DNA of 64,000 nucleotides from Onthophagus taurus (lineage: Eukaryota; Arthropoda; Insecta; Coleoptera; Scarabaeidae), in NCBI RefSeq assembly GCF_036711975.1, contig NC_091972.1:32121001-32185000 (forward strand), written 5' to 3'. The translations under genes were made by a program, and so were the position numbers. Below the pieces are notes generated by a model. The model was not told the DNA's origin, did not search any database, and worked only from the letters and a program-made list of their open reading frames with translations. Positions 22,493 to 34,699 of this stretch are shown here, piece by piece. Positions within the stretch are counted from its first letter, which is position 1; every line of letters begins with the position of its first letter.

Positions 22493-22929
22493 AATCATTA
22501 ATTTATTGTAATTTCTCGGATTTATTTGAGACGGAAGAAGTTATGTATATAATTAATTTATAATTAATAAAATGTTTATCCCGCCTTTTGGGTTTATTTA
22601 ATCCTCTTAGCGATTTAATTTTTAGAATTGAAAGAATTCGTTCTGTCTGTCCATTTATTTCTGTAGATCGAAAAAAAGTATTAACTGCATTGTGAAAAAG
22701 AAAACACGAACGAACCTAAGAGCATACCAAATAAAAGATATCTTAGAAACAATAAAAAATAAGAATATGAAAATACGAAGATCAAATTTAGCCAAAGGTT
22801 TTCCTTTGCAAAGTTAACAATCCTGTTCTGTCAATGTTTTGGGAGATGTGAAAAGTGTTTCCATGCTGGTTGGTTTGCAGAGATGGTGCAAATTGCTCAA
22901 TTATTGTGGACGATGATCCTTCTCCACCC
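22493..22929. other. 3' flank of RTCA
   Basis: Contains the cyclase 3' UTR, with AATAAA near 22567, then unassigned AT-rich sequence before a decayed LINE. Confidence 0.4.
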
Positions 22930-23830
22930 TTGTCTTCATCCGAGCCTACCGTAACTTAATTTTATCGGGCATTTTCGAGAAAAAACGAGGTCTCGTATTA
23001 TCCCGTATCGGTGAAGTAATAAGCTGCCCGATAACTGAGAGTAATATTGAAGCTGTCCATCGATTCCCTCATAGAGTTGTTGTGGATAAGAACGTTGTGG
23101 TTAAGTTTTTGTCTCGAAGTTTGCGTGATAAATTTCTGTCAGCTGCAAGAAGACCAACAGTATGGATCCGACGGGTATCTGCATCCCGAATCTGACTGAC
23201 AAATTATTCGTAAACGAGCATCTTACACCTTTCAACGCAGAACTCTTTAGAAATAAGACTTCGAAAATGCGTTATCCATGTTCATAGTGAAGATCTCTGT
23301 TACCCCACTGCCAGTGCATGCAATGGGAGCTGAAGAGTTGTGGTTGTCTATGTGGTGTGGTAGTGCGCGGATGATTATGTGCTGTTTATTTGCCGCCAAG
23401 TGATCATTTTACGATACTAAATTGGATCCAGGTCGAAATGGTTTGCCTGGTGGGTTTATTGCCAGCTGCGCGGAGGAACTAGCTATACCTTTTAAACCAT
23501 ATTTTCAGTCTAACTGTAAAAGGATCTATCTTCCATATGGAATGTATTTAAATTAATCACTAATTCACTAATTATCATCCAATTTCTGTTCTACATACTG
23601 TTTCAAAGGTCTTTGAAAAACTAGTGTGCCATTACATTCACCCACAAATCATCCATCAACAGCATGGTTTCTTACATGGACGGTCGGTAGAAACAAACTT
23701 GATCCATGAATGAGGATCTCGCGGTAGATGCTATTTATAAGGACTTTAGTAAGGCCTTCAATAAATTACATCACAAAATTCTTATGGAAAAACTTACTAA
23801 CATTTAACGTATCGAATAGCTTACTATTAT
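22930..23830 (+). pseudogene. Heavily decayed LINE (ORF1 tail and RT fingers)
   Basis: Near 23160-23270 the forward strand reads MDPTGICIPNLTDKLFVNEHLTPFN, the RNA-binding C-terminus of a LINE ORF1. Near 23425-23700 RT pieces follow: NGLPGGFIASCAEELAIPF, then YHPISVLHTVSKVFEKLVCHYI and QHGFLHGRSVETNL. KDFSKAFN-like sequence lies near 23740. Many stops and frameshifts. Jockey/CR1-type by motif; no terminal features remain. 23830-24600 may hold more of the same but I could not read it. Confidence 0.6.
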
Positions 23831-24639
23831 GGGTATCTTCTTTTTTTTTCTTGCAGACGCCATGCAGTGAAGGTTGATGTTTCCCATTTTACGTCTGTTA
23901 CCCTTAAAATATTAAACATCACCTGGGAACTAATTTTGACTCAAAACTCCTTTTGTGTGACCACATAGACGCGGTGGTATAGAATGCTTCAAAACGGTTA
24001 ACTTTTATTATTCGTATATCCTGCCTCTTTACGAATGTGCTGAGCATTGTATTCTTGTATGCAGCATATGTCGGTAGTGTTTTGAATTTTGCCTCAGCCG
24101 GCACAAATTTAATCTCCCTTATTGTTCATATGCCTGCAGCGCTGCTTGCTTTTTGGGATTACGCCGCTATGTATTTGATATTATGATGTTCCAATACAGA
24201 TTGGTTTGCGGTTTGCTTGATTCTATGGAGCTCTTGCGAGACCCCACTCTCAGATACCTGTGTCTCCTCAATCTACAAATTTACCAATGTTACGTTTATT
24301 GCACTTCTACAATAGTGAATTATTGAACCTGAAAATCGGAAGATAACCAGAGAAAGAATACGAATTGTAAAAGAAATCCAAACCAAACAAGGGAATGTGT
24401 TATTTCCATACTAAATTATCCCATATAATGAGAAATCCAAACATTCTATGGAAAGCTATACACTTCTGCATACCAAAACTGAAATCTGTGACTAGAAAGG
24501 TTCTAAATGTTGGTTCGGAAGACAGTTGAAGAATAAGAAAGCTTCCAGTGAGAATTCTACAACTTCGGAAGTGTTAAAAATGGTATCCTTGAAGGTAAGT
24601 ATGACCCACCGACGTCATACTTATGCACAAGAAGATAGT

Positions 24640-25220
24640 CAACACAAATATTGAAAATTATACACCTATAAGTTTATTATCCCACCTTTACAAATTACTG
24701 ACTTAAATTATAACGAATCGTCTTACAGTAAAGCTAGATTCATATCAACGAATGGAGCAGGCTGGTTTTCGGAAAGATTTCAGAACTATCGACCACTTCC
24801 AAACTATTAACACTAATAAAAAACACAGAATATAATGTGTTTTCAACTATCACGAGCAGAATTTGGAAAAGTCAGTTTTATACTGAAAAATAAGGAAATA
24901 CCGAGAAACCTAAAACGAAAGGCGTATGATAGCTGTGTGATAGTATACTGTCAGTGATTACATGCGGACTTGAAACCCAACCCAACCCAACTTAGTACAG
25001 CCCAAAGAGCGATGGAATGAGTAATGCTGGGACTCTGATAGAGAAGATTCGAAATAGCAACGTTCGCAGAAGAACACAAGTGACAAATGTTATGAGTCGA
25101 TTGGTGGGGCTTAATTGATAATGGATCAGGCATATGGCACAGAAAAATAAACACAAAAAATAATCATGTGGAGACCACGAGAAACTCGAAGAGGTGCAGG
25201 ATTCAAATTACTCCAGAAAT
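24640..25220 (+). pseudogene. RTE/craniofacial-type LINE RT remnant
   Basis: Pieces readable in order are NYTPISLLSHLYKLLT and LDSYQRMEQAGFRKDFRTIDHFQTI (24660-24810), then AQRAME-VMLG and a WRPRETRR-like tail near 25010-25200. These are RT motifs 2-3 and the post-RT tail of RTE-like LINEs common in arthropods. Internal deletions and stops throughout. Confidence 0.55.
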
Positions 25221-25254
25221 GCGACAAATGCTGTCCACCAAACATTTCCCGAAA

Positions 25255-25410
25255 GTTAGATAGAACATAATGGTGTGACTTGCTGGCCAGCGCGTTCACC
25301 GGATTTGACACCGTAGGATTTCTTCGTGTGGGCCACGGTGATAGAATCTGTTTACCACACAAAACCACGAGAAGATTTGCAAACACCAACAAAGATATTA
25401 TAATAAGATA
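25255..25410 (+). pseudogene. mariner transposase C-terminal scrap
   Basis: The frame around 25287-25380 contains the RSPDLTPxDFFxWG-like signature of mariner transposases (here FTGFDTVGFLRVGH in a shifted frame, with nucleotides fitting the motif better in mixed frames), followed by a KPREDLQTP-like peptide. A cleaner example on the opposite strand lies at 31590-31800. Only about 150 bp remain. Confidence 0.4.
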
Positions 25411-25529
25411 TCGAATTCGGAGTTTCTTCTCATGTCTGCTTTTTATTATCATTCTTCCTATTTATTCCACACACTTCCTTATGACACAGTCAATATCACA
25501 GTTTTGAAGCATTCCCAGTTATTCTCTAT

Positions 25530-26580
25530 GTTTCCATTTTCTTATTCATTTCTCCTTCGAATTTCTCTAATATTTTTCTATCTCTCAATTTATACGTTTT
25601 GATCGTATAATTTACTGTTTTTTGTTTCTGTGCGTGATTTTGTTGTTTGCATTGTTCTCTCTCTTTTCTGGCCTTAGATAATACCACAAAGTGGTTCACT
25701 ACCAATTCTGGTCCTCTGCTCACTTTTGTAATATTTAGATCCTTATAGAATTAATGTATTTCTTTGTGTGGGAAAAATGTATGTTTTTACCATTAGATAA
25801 TTCAAATGGCATCTCTACATTATACTATTATACATTCTACATTCTTTGATTTCAGTTTTCTGGTCCTCGTTTGATCTGTACGTAATCATAATTGATCTTA
25901 TTTCGTTCACCTTTTTGTTCCTCAATGCAACTGTTAGCAGTCATTCAGATCATGCAATTCAGTTCTGTATTTGTTCTTCTATTTTTTGTAACCAAGTATA
26001 CCACCCCTGCCATTACTCTTGTTTCCTGCCTTAATCCACTGTATACTAATACATTTCTGTTCGGTAGTTTGTAAATTCCATGTTTTTTTTTCTTTGTTTG
26101 TTCCCATCAAAATCTCTAACGTTTCATGTAGTCATCTCCAAAATACCGCTGCTCTCGTTACCTAAACTGGTCCTTTACCTATTGTCCTTTGTCTATTGTA
26201 TCTATGTCGTTAATGTTTCACTTACCTCGTTTTTCTAAATTTTTCCTTGTAATCTTTTAGGTTTCTCTTTGTGATGATCTTTCCATCAACGTTCGCTTTT
26301 TGCAAATGCTTCATCTTTTTTGTATTCTTAATTCATTCTCCTGTTAATCATGTTTTGCTGTTCATGTTTCGTTATTCATCATCAGTAACTTGTAGTGTCT
26401 TATGTCCTATCTTTCTGGCCTCTTTCAATTTTAAGATCACCAGCCTTCTCTCCCCTCGTATATCTTTAGGGTAATCTTCGTCGATCCACACTTTAGCAAT
26501 TTTTGTGTTCTTAAAGATTTCTTTCTTGACGCGTTCTTTAATTAATTTCACCAATGTCTTTTTCTATTGGAGTCATATTT
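25530..26580 (-). pseudogene. RTE-like LINE endonuclease region, decayed
   Basis: On the reverse strand 26554-26372 reads IAKVWIDEDYPKDIRGERRLVILKLKEARK, the segment preceding the endonuclease of RTE-type LINEs. 25723-25526 reads VSRGPELVVNHFVVLSKARKERE and YKLRDRKILEKFEGE, which fits the end of the endonuclease domain (a degenerate GSDHxLV). Between them the frame is broken. Confidence 0.5.
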
Positions 26581-26695
26581 TCTGATTATTCTAAACTTAA
26601 CTATTCATAAAGTATAAGATGTACTTCTTAAAAAATGTGACTTTATTCGAAAAACTTAAAAAAATTACAACTTAAAACACCAAAAATTTTTATTA

Positions 26696-28082
26696 TTATT
26701 TCTTTTTGTTTTTGTCCCTAGATTGCTTTTCCTGAACTGAATATTGTTGGTCATCTGTACTATGTCTCTTTTGTTTAAGTTTCTGCACATTTCCCTGCAA
26801 TTCGATTTGTTGTTCTTTGGTAATAAGCCGAGTTAAGTCTTTTGCGAGTGTTTCATTGTCTTTCATACCACGATTTGCTGAAGTAATCTTTTTGGGGTCC
26901 TAACAATATCCTTTTTGCCATTATTACAGTTAGTTACATTATTATATTAGTTTACCCTTAGGGTGGACTTACGGTTGCATGATCTTTACTACTTCCCGCT
27001 TTATCACCTACGTAGTTATACCAGGGATCGTTTCGGATACCAGAAACTCTTAAACGAACTTTTAAAGGGGCTAAAATTTTTGATATTAACGTTCTACAAG
27101 ACGTTGTTACTTTTGGTTCTCTGGGAAAGGTAACTTTATTAGACACTTGCTAAAAATCAAAGGTTGAGTGAATTATTTATTTTATTTAATAATTTTTGTC
27201 TTACTTTTAGAAGTAAAGAATAGTTTGTATCATCAAATGGAAGTCTACCAAAAGCCATTGCATAGAGAACTACCCCCATTGACCAAACATCGGAAAATTG
27301 TGGATGATATGGAACTCCTTTTAAAATTTCCGGCGAAGCATAAGCATAACTTCCGCAAAAAGTTTCGCTCAATACATTTTGACCACTACTATTTTTTAAA
27401 TGACCACGTGCGAATCCAAAATCGGATACTTTAATATTAAACCCATCGTCCATAAGTAAATTTTCGCATTTTATGTCTCTATGAACGACACCTCTTTCAT
27501 GGCAATAATCTATTGCATCAACTAACTGTCGAAACCAATTTCGAGCCCTGGTTTCATCGATATAAGTATCTCTACGAATAATGTCTAGGAGACTTCCATT
27601 TGCAGCGTATTCCATACAAATATAAACCCTTAAAAAGATATTTTTTCTTTAAGATTGCTATCTACGAAATTATTCTTTTTACCTGTGTGTTGTCTCAATA
27701 GCTTGTAAAAACCGTATCAAATTGGGATGTTTTAATCCTTTCACAACTTCAATTTCCCTCGGCAAAAATTTCTTTAAATAATCCTCAGGGGCCGTGTATT
27801 TGCTGACGATTTTAACAGCAACGTCACCACCGTGAATATCACTGTGAGCCAGCTTAAAAGCGATAAAAACGAATTCGAACTTTACTGGGGCTATTAATCG
27901 AAATTATCGTTCAGACAAACTGAATGTTTTACCCGAACTGTCGCATAAGAGCCAGCTCCTATCGTCTTTCCTAAATAGTAGCCGTGATTTTCTAAAACGG
28001 TTTTCTTTTCCTTGTGTTCGACAGTTTGTCCGGTCGGTGCATTCGATGTGTGCTGGTGCACGCTGCTTTTCGGAGAAGGCAT
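26696..28082 (-). CDS. Testis-specific serine/threonine kinase-like protein, five exons
   Basis: A protein kinase of the TSSK branch of the CAMK group, in mammals acting in post-meiotic sperm cells; the role here is inferred from family. Exons on the reverse strand are 28082-27933, 27852-27683, 27628-27205, 27149-26973 and 26899-26696, all with GT-AG junctions, joining to 374 residues. Visible are the glycine loop GAGSYATV (42-49), the ATP-binding Lys in VAVKIV (64), HRDIKCEN (156-163), DFGFA (176-180), the activation segment [16 protein letters not shown], and [12 protein letters not shown]. The last two exons give the C-lobe end and a Lys/Gln-rich tail. The [14 protein letters not shown] segment is diagnostic of TSSKs. 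All catalytic residues are intact. The assignment to one paralogue (TSSK1 to 4) is not possible by eye. Confidence 0.93.
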
Positions 28083-28474
28083 CTCAACCTTCTCTCATTA
28101 TTTAATAATGTTTTGTAATAGTCACACTTTTTTTACTGTTAATTTTGACATTTTTTTGACACTATACCTTTTGATGATTTCTTTTTTTTTCTAAACGTTT
28201 TTGCAAAATTATGTTTCTATACAAATTTATACAAAGTGAATTCATTTAACATTTATTACATTAAGTTGAGTTAATTAATTGACCAAAAATCTTTATATGT
28301 ATTAAGTACACTTGTACGATGCTTTGATTACTTTTGATACGTAATAAAGTGAGATCTATTTACAAATCATTGCAAAGATCTCTTCTAACAATGATTGGAA
28401 TTACACTGAATAAGGTCTTCCTATCACATCAACAATGCATGATAGAAATCACGTAGCGGCACAGGCAAAGATTA
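28083..28474. other. Upstream region of the kinase gene
   Basis: AT-rich 5' flank of the kinase gene. No other gene seen. Confidence 0.4.
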
Positions 28475-28600
28475 GGCTAGCTCCACACAATGCGCTGACC
28501 GTCACGTCCCTTTAAAGGAAAAGTATCACAACTTCAACGAAAAAGTACCGCATTTCCTTTGAAGTGGCGTACCAGTTCCCGCGTCTTGTGGATCCAGCTT
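28475..28600. mobile_element. Short MITE, about 125 bp
   Basis: Ends read GGCTAGCTCCACACAATGCG (left) and, inverted, AGCTGGATCCACAAGACG (right), giving an imperfect terminal inverted repeat of about 20 bp. A second copy lies at 35463-35592 and shares the internal ACAACTTCAACGAAAAAGTA. TTA precedes the left end in both copies, which would fit a Harbinger-type 3-bp duplication, but the right flank is TTT. Confidence 0.6.
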
Positions 28601-28879
28601 TATATATGTATAAGCATATGTTGTTTTATTAATGTTATGTCATTATTTAAGAAGTGTTGTTAGTCGAAAATATGTTTCAATTAATGGATCCATAAAACTT
28701 GTTTTTGTTTTAAAACGGACTCTTATTTTGGGACTTAAATTTATATCAAATCGGACACTTATTATGGCACAGAAGGAGTATGCTAAAAATTCAATAATAA
28801 TAATAATTTATTTAGTGTAAAATAAAGTTTAAAATACGTCAATGAAGAAACAAAAAAAAATTTTATGCTATGCAACAGG

Positions 28880-31420
28880 TTTTAAAAAAAATTCATTTAT
28901 GGTATAAAAGGCATTTTGCGTAAGATGTGTTCTGAGGCATATTTTCATTTTCTTCAGCGGCAACTGTCTATCTATCTGCGGCAGGTGATTGTAAAATTTC
29001 GTGCCCCAGTAGTCAGCGTTCTTTTGTGTCTTCGCTAAGCGGTGACGTGGAATACGTAGATCATCTTTTTGTCTGGTTGGATAGTCGTGTTGATGGGAAT
29101 TTTTTGTTAACTTGGACAGTTTCTTTCTGGTGGCTGTTATACAACTGAAGATACATACAGAGGGTATGGTAAGTATCTTATATTTAGTAAAATATTCTTT
29201 GTAACTTTCTATGCTTTTTAGATTAAAAAGTGCTCGCACTGCTCGCTTCTGCAATAGGAAAATTCGTTCTGCAGCCGAATATATTCCCCAGAAAAGCATT
29301 GTTCGGCTGTGAAAGCTAGCATAATATGTAAGTTTAGTAGCTTCAAAGGTACTAATAGTTCTGATTCTTCTTATGCAGTAAATTGCCCGTTTAACTTTCT
29401 TGCAGTGTTCTCTACGTGAATAGACCACTTGAGTTCCTCATCTATAGATAACCCCAAAAATTTTATTGATTTACATTCTGCCTTCTCATGTCCTCTGTTA
29501 AACATGATTTGCGTCTTCTCCTCGTTTAATGTTAGGCCATTGTCTTGCAGCCATTGTTTAGCATTGTGCATCGATTCTCAGATGTTATTTCGAAGATCTT
29601 CTGGCGATTCTCCAGTTGATGGTGTCATCCGCATAGAGGCAAAGGTTCCCATGATACAAAGCATACGGCATATCATTTACATAGATGATAAATAATAAAG
29701 GCCCAAGTACTGAACCTTGTGGCACCCCTAACTGAATATCGGTCAAATTCAATTTCCTACCATTAATCACTACGATTTGTTTCCTAGCTGCCAAGTAGGA
29801 ATTTAAAATATGAAAGGCTACGCCCCGTATCCCGTAATAAAACAACTTATCCAAGAGCAATGTGTGATTAACGCTGTCAAATGCCTGCGACAGATCGACT
29901 CCTACCAATTCTATAAAATACTTTTCGTCTATCTCTGCTAATATTTTGTTGACAGTCTCTACTGCTGTGTCTACGGATCTTTCCTTACGATATCCGTGTT
30001 GATATTCAGTAAAAAAATCTCTTTTCTCAAAAAAACGTTGAGATTCTCGCTATGATACATTCAAAAACCTTCGAAATTGCTGGTAAAATAGAGATTGGTC
30101 TGAAGTTTTCCGCCTTATCTGTATCGCCTTTTTTATAAATTGGGATGATTTTAGCCACCTTGCGTTCGCTTGGAAATACTCCTTGTTTGATGCACATATT
30201 AATGAGATGGAAAGGCCATCTATGGTTTTCTTTAGAAAAGCCACTGACATTCCATATATGTCCTCCGTGGTCTTTGATTGAAATCCTTTAACTACTTCAT
30301 TTCGTATTTGCAAGGTGTTCATATAGCTGTTTCCCTTATAGAGATCAACTTTGCTGCAAATATTTTGCAAATAGTCGCTGTATTCCTCGGGTGTTATGGA
30401 TGAATTGGCTTCCGTTGTTTTGGTGGAATTTGTTTCCCTATTTATTATCTAGCCATACGTTTTTCTGTTTGTTTTCTGCTAGCTGTTTTGCAAATTCATT
30501 GTATAGCTGTTTTTTGTGCTTTATTACCTCTTTTAATTCATTTTTGTATTTCGTGTAGATTTCATATGCCTCCTTCGTCTTTGTTTTCTGTGCAATAATC
30601 CCCGGGATTTCAACATTGTTCATTTTCTCTTTAGTTTGTCTTGATAGATATTCTGTTTTCTTTTTACGACAGATTGTAGGAATTTCTTTTTCAGTACAGT
30701 ACTTGTTGAAGATGTTTATGAGATGGGTGTAGTAGGCAGAGAACGTTGCAGCTGGTGTGTTTCCCACATTTTCAGAAAAGAAATACTATGACATATCTGC
30801 AGCAAATTTTCGTTTCAGCTTTATTGTTCTTGTTACGCAATTTTAATAATTGGACATAATGATCGAACACGTGAAGATTCAACGTTTCTCTGTCGTATTG
30901 TTCTTCGTTCCAATTGGTAATGATGTTGTCTATACATGACTTAGTTGTTGCAGTTTCTCTTGATGTCTCATAAAAGACAATGTAAATTGTGACTTTGTAA
31001 TAAATCTTAGCCTGTACATTAATATTGAAATCACCTAGAATGAATACATTCTTAATTAGCATTTCTTATTCTACTATATTGCATAGCAAATCCTGAAATC
31101 TTTCGAAGAATACTCTAGAATCGCCGCTTGGAGGGCGATATATACCAATAATAATGTTTTTTTTTTGTGATTCAATGGCAGATATCTCAATATGTTTCTC
31201 TATTGATAAGACGCTTAGATCTGGCCTCTCACTAAACTTTTTGCCGTCTTTTACCAAAATTAGACATCCTCCCCGGATGACATCTGACCGGCAGAATGCC
31301 GACCCAACTCTATAATTGGTGAAATTAACGTGACGTAATTCTTCATCGTTTAACCAATGTTCCGTAATAATAACATATTCTACATCCGTACTATTTAGAA
31401 TGACTTGAAAAAGATACAAC
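28880..31420 (-). pseudogene. Near full-length LINE ORF2 (endonuclease and RT), inactive
   Basis: Read right to left: endonuclease with VIITEHWLNDEELRH and GIYRPPSGDSRVFFERF (31390-31090), GDFNINVQ (31040), linker (30767-30438), RT palm LSQAFDSVNHTLLLDKL, GVPQGSVLGPLLFIIYVNDM and LCLYADDT (29880-29620). These are followed by LTLNEEKTQIM, KFLGLSIDEELKWS and the C-terminal region to about 28880 (LLQKRAVRALF, LKKMKICLRTHL). At least five frame breaks occur. Jockey/CR1-type by motif. Poly(A)-like A-rich sequence at 28855-28862 marks the 3' end. Confidence 0.85.
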
Positions 31421-31589
31421 TCTTTACCGTCTAGTCTGAAATGATATTTTTCATAAACGCGAAAAAAAAAAATTGTGCAAAAGCTGTCTACACAACTTTT
31501 TAAAGTTTAACAGCCACCTCATCCTCCATAACAAAATTCTCAAAATCTAAATCAAAAATTGATGTATTAATTTCGATAAGTTCAATAAA

Positions 31590-31800
31590 ATCTGAAACAT
31601 TCATTTTTCCCACCCACGTCAATACATTTATTAACCCTTCTACTAAAACTTTCTTTACATCTTAAAAGGTTTTCTAGGCTACTATTTCTGCATGCATTTC
31701 TTATCCGTTCTTTCATGTTTCTGGCCCACAAAAAAAATCAAGTGGTGTTAAATCAGGTGATTTGGCAGGCCAGGAAATTGGACACGAATTGGCACGTCAA
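31590..31800 (-). pseudogene. mariner transposase C-terminal fragment
   Basis: Reverse-strand translation with one frameshift gives WPAKSPDLTPLDFF, RNMKERIRNACRNSSLENLLRCK and RVNKCIDVGG, the end of a mariner-family transposase including the catalytic Asp of SPDLTPLDFF. Only the last 70 or so codons remain. Confidence 0.6.
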
Positions 31801-31829
31801 TCTTAAAAGTATATTCAAAAATAATTAAT

Positions 31830-32419
31830 TGATTAAAGATTATCATAGTTTACATTGTCTACATCTCTACATTGTTTACATGAAAAAGGTTGTGTAAACA
31901 ATATGTATATTACTTGTAGACAACGGGAATAAAGTAAACTTTATAGTCTACGGCACATCCCTGGTTTAAACACTTTGCCGTAATGTAAAACGATGGTATG
32001 AATTCAGAATTTGTTGCCAAGCAGTTTTTATGCAAATTTAGTTTTAGCTGTTACATTTTAAAATAATTCAACCATTAAGTCTCTGAAAGCGATATTCTGA
32101 AAATGCCGACATAAGCAGTTCCACGAACTCTTGTTTTTTATGCGTTATTCTATTATCAAATTGACAAAGGCGGAGAAATGTCGGAACCTTTTAGACCTCT
32201 TTCCAAAGGTATTTCCGACGAGCCAGTGTACCCGATGTACCTCTTCTGCGGGTAGGAAAATGTTTAAAAATTCATAAATCTTATTTGTTCTTGCTAGATT
32301 ATAAACGTTAGTTAATTGTTTCTGAAGAAGTTTCAATTTTTTTCAAAAGATGTTTTGCCGTTGTACTGGCGAGTGAATTCATTCTCTTTCGTAACGGAAC
32401 TGCCACTCAGCTAAGGAAT
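31830..32419. other. Spacer, nothing recognised
   Basis: AT-rich sequence with no convincing reading frame. A reverse open stretch at 32336-32145 shows no family signature. Confidence 0.3.
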
Positions 32420-32770
32420 TTGGAAAAGAAGACTGGGAAAGTTCTTATCCTTTTGAGGGTGATGGAGTTTACCAAACATGGTTGGCCAAATTGTCTGCAA
32501 GACCCAAATATGAAATCACACTTTAAAAGACGGCATGAATTGAGTATTGAGGATCATGGTTTTACATGGGTGATTGTTCAAACAAAGTTAAGATCACCCG
32601 TGTTGGATATTTTACATGATCAGCATCCTGACATAGTGCGTATGAAGATGAGAGCAAGAAACGATATTTGGTGGCCAAGTTTAAATTGTGATATTGAAGA
32701 CCAAGTAAATGAATGTGAAGCTTGCCAAATATACTCCTTCAAGTCCAAAGAAGTCATATTAACACCATAG
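32420..32770 (+). pseudogene. Ty3/gypsy-type integrase zinc-binding fragment
   Basis: Contains RSPVLDILHDQHPDIVRMKMRARNDIWWPSLNCDIEDQVNECEACQ, described here by parts: HDQHPDIVRMK and CEACQ supply the His-His...Cys-Cys pattern of the H2C2 integrase zinc finger, with the conserved WWP between. A retroelement pol relic with no RT, protease or integrase core nearby; the frame stops soon after. Confidence 0.7.
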
Positions 32771-32935
32771 AGTAAATCAAATAAAAACTTTAACAGAATT
32801 CACATAGATTTTTTACATTGGAACATGTTAATTTTTTATTGATTATAATTATTGATTCAAAACAGTAAATTTTTTTATTAATTTTTTTTGAATTACTTTG
32901 GTTTTATCCACAGATTCAGATTTTACAATAAAATA

Positions 32936-33096
32936 TATAGGGTGCCATTTAAAAAATTGGTCGTGACCTTCATATGACCTTGAAAATAAGGTCAAGGTCA
33001 AAAAATGTTATCGTCATATGGTTTCCCCCTTAGCACAGAACAACTTTCATTTGGTCGTCGTTTTTGAGATAATCGCTTGTCTCACGTTAAATGGAC
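32936..33096. mobile_element. Probable end of a DNA element (TATAGGGTG terminus)
   Basis: TATAGGGTGCCATTTAAAA at about 32937 is followed by CTTCATATGACCTTGAAAAT and GGTCAAGGTCAAAAAATG. It resembles the GGGTG termini of the other inverted-repeat elements here and directly precedes the duplicated peptide segment. No opposite end was found. Confidence 0.35.
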
Positions 33097-33417
33097 TTCG
33101 ATTTGCTAAGTTTGATTCTATTGTGCATGCTCATGTCGCTGGTATCTTTCTTTTTAGAAAAACTTATTCATATAACAATAATCTTGTATAACTCTTCATT
33201 TAAGTATTCTAAATTATTGCGGCAAGAATGAATTTTTTGATACAAAAGATCTTTTATTTGGGAAAACCTTCGGTCTAATTGTTAATTATTTAATTCCATT
33301 TGTTCCATTCTTTTATTTCCATTATTTATTCCTCGTAGTTTCCTTATTTTTTATTTTCTTTATTTCAACATCAAATTACATATAACATAGATACAATAAA
33401 ATATATTTAATTTTTCA

Positions 33418-34190
33418 TTAATCTTGATAACGTTTCATGGTACGTTGATGAAAATAGTTACGTTTCTTGGACGATTGTACACCTACAATTAAAATTTTGA
33501 AAGTTAAATCTTGAACAAATCGTAAGAAATAAAAGCTTAACGTACACGCTCAAATAACTAGTACATAATTTATTATTATATTATTTATTTAACTAATATA
33601 AATAACATACCAAAATGTTCCCAATTATATTTTGATGACAAAATCCAAAATTAGAATAAAAATGTTGAGTAATACTCCTTTTTAAGTATTTTCGACCAAA
33701 ATAAGGTTTTACAAACTTTTTTGCTGTTTTTTTTTTGTAAAAAGTGTAAATTAATCTTTTATATAATCCGAAAGTTTGTATTGATGTAATTTGTAACATT
33801 TTGAATCACAGCTTATTTTCTTTTAAAAAGTTTTATTAAATTAACCTTGGACGTGTAATTAAAACATTTTATACCTGTCTTTGAAATAGGGATTTTGCAA
33901 CAGAAACACCAGATCGCATCACGTCGTTGGAGAATATCATCTTCACTGCATTCTTCTGCGTCACGGCATCGAACCATGCAGCAGTTATAGGGTCTATTCA
34001 AACTTATTTGACCTAATCAAAAACCCAACTTGTTAAAATAACGCGTTCAAAGTTCATTTTGATTAATATGTTTTATACCGTCTTTTTTTGGAATATACTC
34101 GTCTAGGCTGCGAGGAAGTTCTTGGTCAGATGTTGATATTGAATAGATCATCATTATAAATAACAAAAATACAACGATACGAAACTTCAT
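33418..34190 (-). CDS. Secreted cysteine-rich peptide, copy 1 (three exons)
   Basis: Exons on the reverse strand are 34190-34079, 34012-33875 and 33482-33418, joined by GT-AG junctions, for 104 residues. Exon 1 encodes a signal peptide: MKFRIVVF followed by a hydrophobic stretch to about residue 20, then a short acidic segment ending IPKKD. Exon 2 carries the cysteine domain and exon 3 a basic tail of 20 residues (rich in Lys, Arg, His). Cysteines lie at about residues 48, 49, 53, 59, 73, 75 and 76. Compared with copies 2 and 3 the first and last framework cysteines are missing and one is gained, leaving seven. Its exon 2 also uses a different acceptor upstream of the homologous one. I do not recognise the family. 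Likely secreted; role unknown (defence, venom-like or reproductive peptide are all possible). Confidence 0.7.
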
Positions 34191-34212
34191 TGTAGAGGAT
34201 ATTGATCTAGAC

Positions 34213-34250
34213 TGCAGTACAACTAACGTGGAAATCCCATTTTATAATAT
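34213..34250 (-). promoter_or_regulatory. Putative TATA promoter of peptide copy 1
   Basis: On the reverse strand ATATTATAAAATGG (about 34237-34250) lies about 50 bp upstream of the ATG, with GTACTGCAGT (34211-34220) in the initiator position. The same arrangement is kept upstream of copies 2 (TATAAAAC near 39431-39440) and 3 (TATAAAAT near 46255-46266). Confidence 0.5.
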
Positions 34251-34699
34251 GTATATTTGAAGGTCAAAGTAATCATTAAGGAATAGATAAGCACGTATTC
34301 TGTTAGAATTTTAATGGATGGTTCGTAATTAAGTGAGCTGGTAGGATAGCACATGCGTAGAAAAAAATAGTAGACGTTGGATCTATGCCAAATGCGCATA
34401 AAATTGATGGTAACAATGAACCATCAAATATGCCTAAAATCAAGAAGGAATCACATTAAAGGTAAACATATCACCAGAAGATAAACGTATATCTGGACTA
34501 AATAAAAAGGCTTATACACGACTAGCAAGTACGTCTTAATTAAATTCCTCAAAGCGACAAAAACTGCAAGCATAATTTTTAACATTGTTGAGCGTAACAG
34601 TAATGCAAGATCAGAACGATACGCGAGGATGCTCAATGTTGTCGAATTACATACAAAATTTCAAGAACATTTCATCGACGCTTTCCTTAAGAGTACGGC

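Larger units (their letters stand above)
33097..34450. repeat. Duplicated segment A (carries peptide gene 1)
   Basis: This segment recurs at 38262-40245 and 44880-46335. Shared landmarks outside the gene are TTTGCTAAGTTTGA(T/C)TCTATTGTGCATGC at the left edge, CTTTTTAGAAAAACTTATTCAT, CTTTTATTTGGGAAAACCTTCGGT, the TATA region, and GTAGACGTTGGATCTA near the right edge. The copies are all in the same orientation, as expected from tandem duplication followed by insertions. Confidence 0.85.

Noticed and set aside
27168-27434. 88-codon forward frame
   Set aside because: Shadow of kinase exon 3 on the opposite strand.
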